From assembly GCA_020201485.1 (NCBI GenBank), contig JAIVGT010000012.1, positions 1 through 10,442 on the forward strand: a stretch of 10,442 nt of DNA. The letters are read 5' to 3'. Positions 5,979 to 10,442 of the stretch are shown one piece after another. The position numbers and the translations under genes were made by a program. The DNA comes from Halobacteriales archaeon. Lineage in GTDB: Archaea; Thermoplasmatota; SW-10-69-26; JACQPN01; JAIVGT01. Below the pieces are notes generated by a model, which saw only the letters and a program-made list of their open reading frames with translations, was not told where the DNA came from and ran no database searches. Position 1 is the stretch's first letter, and every line of letters starts with the position of its first letter.

Positions 5979-5986
5979 TTTTTATA
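5979..5986 (+). promoter_or_regulatory. Archaeal TATA box, probably for eS1
   Basis: TTTTTATA is the only strongly AT-rich octamer in the divergent region between the copper operon and eS1. TTTTATA fits the archaeal box form YTTTAWA when read on the plus strand. Initiation some 25 bases downstream (about 6008-6012) would leave a leader of around 55 bases before the eS1 start. Read on the minus strand as TATAAAAA it could also serve the copper operon, with a leader of about 60 bases, but the match is poorer. No clear BRE (purine/A-rich element) stands next to it. Confidence 0.5.
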
Positions 5987-6053
5987 CACCGGGCCCTTCC
6001 CCAGCCTGCTCCCGGGCGAGCCGCGCTGCGCGGCGCAGACCCTGGCAGCCCTG

Positions 6054-6058
6054 AAGGA
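6054..6058 (+). promoter_or_regulatory. Ribosome binding site of eS1
   Basis: AAGGA ends six bases before the ATG at 6065, complementary to the pyrimidine-rich 3' end of 16S rRNA. It supports this start over the upstream in-frame codons, which lie in the divergent promoter region. Most other starts in the window have no such clear motif. Confidence 0.45.
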
Positions 6059-6064
6059 ATCCTC

Positions 6065-6823
6065 ATGGCCAAGGCCCAAGTGGCGCGCAAGACGGTGGCG
6101 AAGGCGAAGGACAAGTGGAAGGCCAAGCAGTGGTACAGCATCCAGGCCCCGCGCATGTTCAACGCGGTGCCCATCGCCGAGACCCTGGCCGAGAACCCGG
6201 AGCACCTCGTCGGGCGCGTGGCCGAGGCCACGATGCAGGACCTGACGGGCGACATCGGCAAGATGCACATCAAGTGCTACTTCAAGGTCAGCGCCGTCAC
6301 GGGCACGAGCTGCCAGACGCGCTTCGTCGGCCACGAGCTGACGAGCGACTACATCCGCCGGCTGACGCGGCGCAAGCACAGCAAGATCGACAACGTCGTG
6401 GACGTCACGACGAAGGACGGCTACCTCATCCGCGTCAAGCCCATGGCGGTCACGGAGAAGCGCGCGCAGAGCGCCCAGGAGTCCGAGATCCGCCACCGCA
6501 CGGAGGACGTCGTGCAGAAGCTGGGCAGCGAGAAGACGATGGCGGAGTTCGTGCGCGACATCATCAACGGCGAGCTGAGCGGGGCCATCTTCAAGGAGTG
6601 CAAGCTCGTCTACCCGCTGAAGCGCGTCGAGCTGCGCAAGAGCGAGGTCCGCAAGGAGCCGAGCGGCGAGGTGGAGGAGCAGCTCATGTTCAACCAGCCG
6701 AAGCCGGAGGAGCCTGCCGCGGAAGGCGTGCCGCCCACGGAAGGCGAGCCTGCCTCGCCCGCGGAGCAGCCTGAGGAGCCGGCCCCGGCCAGCGACGAGC
6801 GCGCGCCCGAAGAGCAGCTCTGA
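6065..6823 (+). CDS. rps3ae: Small-subunit ribosomal protein eS1 (S3Ae)
   Basis: A component of the archaeal and eukaryotic 30S/40S subunit, near the platform and mRNA exit region; it has no bacterial counterpart of the same fold, so it fixes the host as archaeal. The 252-residue product begins with a basic tail (MAKAQVARKTVAKAKDKWK), then the family hallmark KQWYSIQAPRMFN at 21-33. The core continues with TLAENPEHLVGRV, LTGDIGKMHIKCYFKV, CQTRFVGHELTSDYIRRL-TRRKHSKID and the C-terminal lobe through CKLVYPLKRVELRKSEV at 179-195. From about 200 an acidic Pro/Glu/Ala tail of roughly 50 residues follows, longer than in many archaeal homologues. The start is supported by the AAGGA motif and the TATA box about 80 bases upstream. 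It heads an operon with the DUF92 gene (22-base gap) and gpmI. Confidence 0.97.
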   Translation: MAKAQVARKTVAKAKDKWKAKQWYSIQAPRMFNAVPIAETLAENPEHLVGRVAEATMQDLTGDIGKMHIKCYFKVSAVTGTSCQTRFVGHELTSDYIRRLTRRKHSKIDNVVDVTTKDGYLIRVKPMAVTEKRAQSAQESEIRHRTEDVVQKLGSEKTMAEFVRDIINGELSGAIFKECKLVYPLKRVELRKSEVRKEPSGEVEEQLMFNQPKPEEPAAEGVPPTEGEPASPAEQPEEPAPASDERAPEEQL

Positions 6824-6845
6824 GCGCGCCGCGCGCCCGGGCCCC

Positions 6846-7631
6846 ATGTCCGACCTCGCGCCCTTCGGCCTGCTCGCGGGCCAGGTGCTCCTGGTCGCGC
6901 TGTTCAGCCTGCTCAGCTTCCGCAAGGGCTGGCTCACGGTGCGGGGCGCGGCGGCGGCCTTCGTGCTCGGCGCGCTCATCGTGCTCGCCACGAACCTGCT
7001 CTGGCTGCTCGTCCTGGTCAGCCTGCTCGCCTACACCGCCCTGGCGACGCGCTTCAAGTTCGCGGAGAAGCAGGCCCGCGGCGTGAGCGAGGGCAAGAGC
7101 GGCGCGCGCAAGGTGCGCAATGTGCTGGCGAACGGCCTCGTGCCTTGCATCGTGGCCGTGCTCGCCCCGTTCGTGGCCGTCCTGGGCGGCCGCGTGGACT
7201 GGCCGGCCGCCGTCGCCATCGCCTTCACGAGCGCCGTGGCCAGCGCCGGGGCGGACACGATGGCGAGCGAGCTGGGCTGCCTCAGCGACAAGGTGTACAT
7301 GATCACGAGCTTCCGCCGCGTGCCCCCGGGCACGGACGGCGGCGTGAGCCTGGCCGGGCAAGGCGCTGCCCTCCTGGGCGCGGGCCTCATCAGCGCCACC
7401 GGCCTGGTGCTCCTCGGCGTCGTCGCGCCACTCCTCGGCCTCGCCCTGCGCGGGACCCCGGACGCGTTCACGTTCCTCGTGCCCGTCCTCGCTGGCTTCA
7501 TCGGCTGCCAGGTGGATTCGCTGTTCGGGGCCACGCTCGAGATCCGCGGCCTCGTGAACAAGGAGGAAGTGAACCTGCTCGGCATCCTCGCGGGGACCGT
7601 GGTCGGGCTGGCCCTGGCGGTGGCGCGATGA
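6846..7631 (+). CDS. DUF92 family integral membrane protein (phytyl-phosphate kinase relative)
   Basis: A 261-residue polytopic membrane protein with about six or seven hydrophobic helices (near 6-24, 33-66, 97-114, 119-135, 173-200, 207-225, 241-260). The family motifs are present in order: SEGKSGARKVRNVLANGLVP at 81-100, a short form of ASAGADTMASELG at 132-144, PPGTDGGVSLAG at 160-171, GCQVDSLFGATLE at 220-232 and NKEEVNLLGILAG at 238-250. DUF92 includes the plant phytyl-phosphate kinase VTE6. In archaea, whose membrane lipids are isoprenoid, a kinase acting on polyprenyl or geranylgeranyl phosphate is a reasonable guess but unproven. The conserved acidic residues Asp137, Glu142 and Asp224 would be candidates for catalysis. 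It follows eS1 by 22 bases, and its stop overlaps the gpmI start (ATGA), so the two are probably translationally coupled. No clear ribosome binding site was seen. Confidence 0.9.
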   Translation: MSDLAPFGLLAGQVLLVALFSLLSFRKGWLTVRGAAAAFVLGALIVLATNLLWLLVLVSLLAYTALATRFKFAEKQARGVSEGKSGARKVRNVLANGLVPCIVAVLAPFVAVLGGRVDWPAAVAIAFTSAVASAGADTMASELGCLSDKVYMITSFRRVPPGTDGGVSLAGQGAALLGAGLISATGLVLLGVVAPLLGLALRGTPDAFTFLVPVLAGFIGCQVDSLFGATLEIRGLVNKEEVNLLGILAGTVVGLALAVAR

Positions 7632-9133
7632 GCCCGCCGCGCGGCGTCCTCCTCTGCATCCTCGACGGCTTCGGCCTCCGCGAGGACCGGCGGGGCAACG
7701 CCGTCGCCCTGGCCAAGCTGCCGAACCTGCACCGCTGGATGCAGGGCTGCGCGAAGCTCGAGGCGAGCGGGCTGGCCGTGGGCCTGCCGCGGGGCACGAT
7801 GGGCAACAGCGAGGTCGGGCACCTGGCCATCGGGACGGGGCAGGTCGTCTACCAGAGCCTGGCGCGCATCGGCCTGAGCATCGAGGACAAGGGCTTCTTC
7901 GCGAACCCGGCCCTCGTCGCGGCCGTGGACGCGAGCCGGGGGAAGACGCTCCACCTCGTCGGCCTGGTGAGCGATGGGGGCGTGCACTCCCACCTCGACC
8001 ACCTCCTCGCCCTGCTCGACCTCGCGGCGCAGCGCGGGCAGCACGACGTCGCCGTGCACGCCATCCTCGACGGCCGCGACACGCCGGCGCGGGAGGCGCT
8101 GAAGCACCTGGACAAGGTCCAGCACCGCATGGGCGCGCTCCGGACCGGGCGCGTCGCGGACGTGGGCGGGCGCTTCTTCGCCATGGACCGCGACCAGCGC
8201 TGGGAGCGCGTGAAGCAGGGCTTCGACGCCATGGCGACGGGCAAGGCACCCGTCGCGAAGGGCTGGAAGGAGGCGGTGGAGCAGGCGTATGCGCGGGGGG
8301 AGACGGACGAGTTCGTGACGCCGACGCGCCTCCTGCCCGGCAAGCAAGGCTTGCTGAAGCGCAGCGAGCCGGTCATCCTGTTCAACTTCCGCCCGGACCG
8401 CATGCGCCAGCTCGCGCACGCCCTGGCCGCGCCCTCCTTCGCGCCGTTCCCGCGCGAGCCGGGGCCGTGGCCCGTGACCACGATGGCGCAGCTCGATGCG
8501 ACCCTGCCCTGCCCGGCGGCGTTCCCGGCGCAGGAGCCGCGCGACACGCTGGGCGAGGTCGTGGCGCGCACGGGCCGGACCCAGCTGCGCATCGCGGAGA
8601 CGGAGAAGTACGCGCACGTGACCTACTTCTTCAACGGCGGGCGCGAGGGGGAGCTGCCGGGCGAGGCGCGCATCCTCGTGCCGAGCAAGCGCGACCAGCC
8701 GACCTACGACCTCGTGCCGGAGATGAGCGCGCGCGAGGTGACCGAGGCCCTGCTCGGGGAGCTGCGCGCGAAGGAGCACGCCCTCGTCGTGCTCAACCTG
8801 GCCAACCCGGACATGTGCGGGCACACCGGGGTGCTCGACGCGACGGTGCGTGGCTGCGAGGTCGTGGACGAATGCCTGGGCCGCATCGTGGCGCTCGCGC
8901 AGGAGCGCGGCTACGAGGTCCTCATCACGTCCGACCACGGCAACGCCGAGGTCATGGAGATGCGCGGCGAGCCGCACAAGGCGCACACCACGAACCCCGT
9001 CCCGCTCATCCACCTCGGCGCGCGCCCGGGGAAGCTGAAGGACGGCGGCCTGAGCGACGTCGCCCCGACCGTCCTCGACCTGCTCGGCTTGCCCAAGCCG
9101 GCGGCGATGACCGGGAAAAGCCTGTTCGCCTAA
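7628..9133 (+). CDS. gpmI: 2,3-bisphosphoglycerate-independent phosphoglycerate mutase (long, GpmI type)
   Basis: Interconverts 3-phosphoglycerate and 2-phosphoglycerate in glycolysis and gluconeogenesis, in the cytoplasm, with two Mn ions and a phosphoserine intermediate. The 501-residue length is normal for GpmI. Visible motifs: LDGFG (12-16, metal Asp13); GTMGNSEVGH with nucleophile Ser61; SDGGVHSH (115-122, His120); DGRDTP (148-153); FNFRPDR (252-258) for phosphate binding; ETEKYAHVTYFFNGG (324-338); NLANPDMCGHTG (390-401, metal Asp395 and His399); TSDHGNAE (434-441, Asp436 and His437); and HTTNPVP (453-459, metal His453). The phosphatase-like and transferase domains are both complete, so the enzyme should be active. 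Many archaea use the shorter, divergent ApgM enzyme; this is the longer form also found in bacteria and in some archaea such as haloarchaea. The ATG lies inside the stop of the DUF92 gene. The stop TAA falls in a tandem repeat. Confidence 0.97.
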   Translation: MSPPRGVLLCILDGFGLREDRRGNAVALAKLPNLHRWMQGCAKLEASGLAVGLPRGTMGNSEVGHLAIGTGQVVYQSLARIGLSIEDKGFFANPALVAAVDASRGKTLHLVGLVSDGGVHSHLDHLLALLDLAAQRGQHDVAVHAILDGRDTPAREALKHLDKVQHRMGALRTGRVADVGGRFFAMDRDQRWERVKQGFDAMATGKAPVAKGWKEAVEQAYARGETDEFVTPTRLLPGKQGLLKRSEPVILFNFRPDRMRQLAHALAAPSFAPFPREPGPWPVTTMAQLDATLPCPAAFPAQEPRDTLGEVVARTGRTQLRIAETEKYAHVTYFFNGGREGELPGEARILVPSKRDQPTYDLVPEMSAREVTEALLGELRAKEHALVVLNLANPDMCGHTGVLDATVRGCEVVDECLGRIVALAQERGYEVLITSDHGNAEVMEMRGEPHKAHTTNPVPLIHLGARPGKLKDGGLSDVAPTVLDLLGLPKPAAMTGKSLFA

Positions 9134-9160
9134 GCCTGCTCGCCTTGGCCTGCTCGCCTA
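9119..9160. repeat. Three tandem 14-base repeats across the gpmI 3' end
   Basis: Units at 9119-9132 (agcctgttcgccta), 9133-9146 (agcctgctcgcctt) and 9147-9160 (ggcctgctcgccta) follow each other without gaps and differ at one to three positions. The gpmI stop TAA spans the first junction (9131-9133). The stop of the opposing small gene, read as cta, closes the third unit (9158-9160). Only 24 bases separate the two stops. The array has the look of slippage or local duplication of the gene end. It has no T-run and no strong hairpin, so a terminator role is not evident. Confidence 0.8.
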
Positions 9161-9520
9161 GGCGTCGCACGCGACGTCGGCGTTCGCGCCCGTGCTCACC
9201 GCGGTGCAGGCCAGGACGCCCGTGCCCGCGGAGACGAACGTCGCCTGGCAGAACGCCTCGGGCGCCCCGCTGCCCGTGCAGGTGGCCGTGCTCGCGCCCA
9301 GCCCGGCGCACGCCCCGGTCGCGACGACGGTCAGGGGCACGCCCGGCAGGGCGTTGAGGCCCCAGGCGCGGAGCGTGATGGCCGCGCCCGCCGGTGGGCA
9401 CGTCCCGGCGCATGCCGCCGCGGGCAGCGGGCTGTCCATGGCGCACAGGGTCTGCGCGGCGGCCGGGGGCGGGACGCTGAGCAGGACGAGGAACGCCAGG
9501 GGAAGGACGACGCGGAGCAT
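9158..9520 (-). CDS. Small secreted protein with eight cysteines, unknown function
   Basis: A 120-residue protein with a clear signal peptide, residues 1-22 (MLRVVLPLAFLVLLSVPPPAAA). The mature part is small, poor in charge and rich in Ala, Gly, Thr and Val. It carries eight cysteines (26, 37, 41, 71, 81, 91, 105, 118), enough for four disulfides. Alternating hydrophobic stretches (AAITLRAWGL, PLTVVATG, CQATFVSAGTGVLACTAVSTG) suggest an all-beta, Ig-like fold stabilised outside the cell. No known family, metal-binding pattern, transmembrane anchor or lipobox is recognised. It is transcribed alone, convergent with gpmI and divergent from the bactofilin-like gene across 133 bases. The ATG at 9520 is chosen because the signal peptide begins there; no ribosome binding site was seen. 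Gene status is well supported by the coherent signal peptide and cysteine pattern. Confidence 0.75.
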   Translation of the reverse strand: MLRVVLPLAFLVLLSVPPPAAAQTLCAMDSPLPAAACAGTCPPAGAAITLRAWGLNALPGVPLTVVATGACAGLGASTATCTGSGAPEAFCQATFVSAGTGVLACTAVSTGANADVACDA

Positions 9521-9585
9521 GCGAGCCCAGCCGGACCGCAGGCCTTGACGGTTTCCGGGAGACCGGCGCTGCCTCCGCCTGCAGA

Positions 9586-9597
9586 CAGCCCGGGCTG
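9586..9597. promoter_or_regulatory. 12-base perfect palindrome in a divergent intergenic region
   Basis: cagcccgggctg is its own reverse complement and lies between the starts of the Cys-rich gene (9520) and the bactofilin-like gene (9654). A dimeric regulator could bind it. In DNA this GC-rich a palindrome of this size also arises readily by chance, and no second copy was noticed in the window. Confidence 0.2.
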
Positions 9598-9653
9598 CTC
9601 GACCCGGCGCGTTCCGTCAGGCCTTTCCCGGCGCGCGCGCCTGGGGAGCGCGG

Positions 9654-10442
9654 ATGCCCTTCGACAAGCGCACCCTCACGTTCCCGACCGGGACGCGCTT
9701 CGAGGAGCACACCATCGTCGCGCCCGGCGACGTCATCCTCGCCGACGGCTGCACGCTGGGCTTCGGCCTGAGCACGCCGGCGCGCGCCCTCGTCGGGGAG
9801 AAATGCGTGCTCGGCGCGGTGCGCGCGCACGAGGCGCACATCGACCACTTCAGCGTGGTGAAGGGCGACGTGCTGTGCGACGGCGCGGCGTTCCTCGGGG
9901 AGAAGGTGCGCGTCGAGGGCAGGCTGAAGGCGAGCGACCTCGACGTGGGCGACAGCGTGGACATCGTCGGCGGCTTCGAGGCGAAGGGCTGGGTCAGCAT
10001 CCGCAACCCCGTGCCCGTGGTCATGTACCTCTTCATCTACCTCCTCCAGCTCGTGGGCCAGGGAAGGAGCGAGGAGGTGGAGCGCATCCTGCACCAGCTC
10101 GAGGAGCAGGGCGACCAGCCCATCGTGGTCGGCCAAGGCTACCTGTACGTGCCCACGGGCAGCAGCCTCGGCCTGCAGGAGGGCCACGTCAAGGGCAACC
10201 TCGACGTCGGCGCGGACAGCCGCATCCTGGCGAACCTGGACGTGACGGGCTGGGCGCGCTTCGACCACGGCGCGCGCCTCGTCGGGGCGCTGCGCGCGGA
10301 GCAGGACATCTGGGTCGGCGACGATTGCGCGGTCGAAGGCGACCTGGAGTGCGCCGGCACGCTGCACCTCGGGGCGCGCAGCCGCGTCGCGGGCAGCCTG
10401 AGCGCGCGCAAGGTCGCCATGCACCACACGGCGCGCGTCGAG
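9654..10442 (+). CDS. Bactofilin-like polymer-forming protein, split by a hydrophobic/helical insertion (3' end outside window)
   Basis: The frame is open from the ATG at 9654 to the right edge, 263 residues so far, with GGGGAG five to six bases upstream as ribosome binding site. Residues 21-115 and 160-263 are rich in short strands with regular turns (GDVILADGCTLGFG, VLGAVRAHEAHI, GDVLCDGAAFLGEKVRVEGRL; later GHVKGNLDVGADSRILANLDV, QDIWVGDDCAVEGDLEC). This is the right-handed beta-helix look of bactofilins and polymer-forming cytoskeletal proteins (DUF583/CcmA family). Between them, residues 118-152 form a hydrophobic segment (PVPVVMYLFIYLLQLV) and an amphipathic helix (SEEVERILHQLEEQ), not part of a normal bactofilin. 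Bactofilins polymerise without nucleotide and shape cells or scaffold membrane proteins; the insertion could tether the filament to the membrane. A beta-helix acyltransferase relative is the alternative. No signal peptide is visible. Confidence 0.75.
   Translation, partial: MPFDKRTLTFPTGTRFEEHTIVAPGDVILADGCTLGFGLSTPARALVGEKCVLGAVRAHEAHIDHFSVVKGDVLCDGAAFLGEKVRVEGRLKASDLDVGDSVDIVGGFEAKGWVSIRNPVPVVMYLFIYLLQLVGQGRSEEVERILHQLEEQGDQPIVVGQGYLYVPTGSSLGLQEGHVKGNLDVGADSRILANLDVTGWARFDHGARLVGALRAEQDIWVGDDCAVEGDLECAGTLHLGARSRVAGSLSARKVAMHHTARVE

Noticed and set aside
4298..6991. Minus-strand open frame of 897 codons across the copper operon and eS1
   Set aside because: The translation is Arg/Ala/Pro/His-rich and has no domain. 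It overlaps real genes in other frames: the copper genes explain the same strand in another frame, and eS1 and DUF92 lie opposite. Long spurious frames are expected at this GC content.
7031..9013. Minus-strand open frame of 660 codons
   Set aside because: Antisense shadow of the DUF92 gene and gpmI, whose family motifs are complete on the plus strand.
9006..10427. Minus-strand open frame of 473 codons
   Set aside because: Shadow of the bactofilin-like gene and the gpmI end; the composition (HLRV/ADVA repeats, Arg-rich) matches no family.

Overview
The window reads as a piece of a very GC-rich archaeal chromosome. The strongest marker is the gene at 6065..6823, an archaeal/eukaryotic-type small-subunit ribosomal protein eS1 (S3Ae), which bacteria lack. 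Its upstream region holds the only clear AT-rich element in a GC-dominated sequence, an archaeal-style TATA box. Very high GC plus several secreted blue copper proteins would fit the high-GC Thermoplasmatota of soils and sediments (RBG-16-68-12 / Angelarchaeales type). That lineage assignment is inference and was not tested.

Layout. (1) 1..1229, plus strand: the end of a truncated gene, then a protein with two winged-helix domains, a long proline-rich linker and a C-terminal domain. By eye the two genes share a homologous C-terminal domain ending around an 'ARW' motif, so they look like a paralogous regulatory pair. (2) 1230..2249: a gene-poor kilobase with a likely decayed [2Fe-2S] domain of a CO/xanthine dehydrogenase small subunit and one possible 42-residue ORF. 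(3) 2250..2495: a small acidic ORF whose 3' end overlaps the convergent serS. (4) 5895 down to 2428, minus strand: four tandem secreted type I (blue) copper proteins, separated by 1 to 4 bases and so almost certainly one operon, then serS (seryl-tRNA synthetase). The first two copper proteins also carry a CARDB domain; the last two are single domains. (5) 6065..9133, plus strand: eS1, a DUF92 membrane protein and a full-length 2,3-bisphosphoglycerate-independent phosphoglycerate mutase (gpmI). The last two overlap by four bases. (6) 9158..9520, minus strand: a small secreted protein with eight cysteines, convergent with gpmI across a three-unit 14-base tandem repeat that carries both stop codons. 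(7) 9654 to the right edge: a bactofilin-like beta-helix protein whose two halves are split by a hydrophobic and helical insertion.

How it fits together. The copper operon implies extracytoplasmic electron transfer or copper handling at the cell surface. The plus-strand operon from eS1 to gpmI combines translation, an isoprenoid/lipid-kinase-related membrane protein and lower glycolysis, which is housekeeping. The copper operon and the eS1 operon diverge from one 169-base intergenic region. I see no transposase, CRISPR array, tRNA or rRNA gene, or phage module. The least explained items are the copper/CARDB cluster, the paired 'ARW'-domain genes and the split bactofilin.
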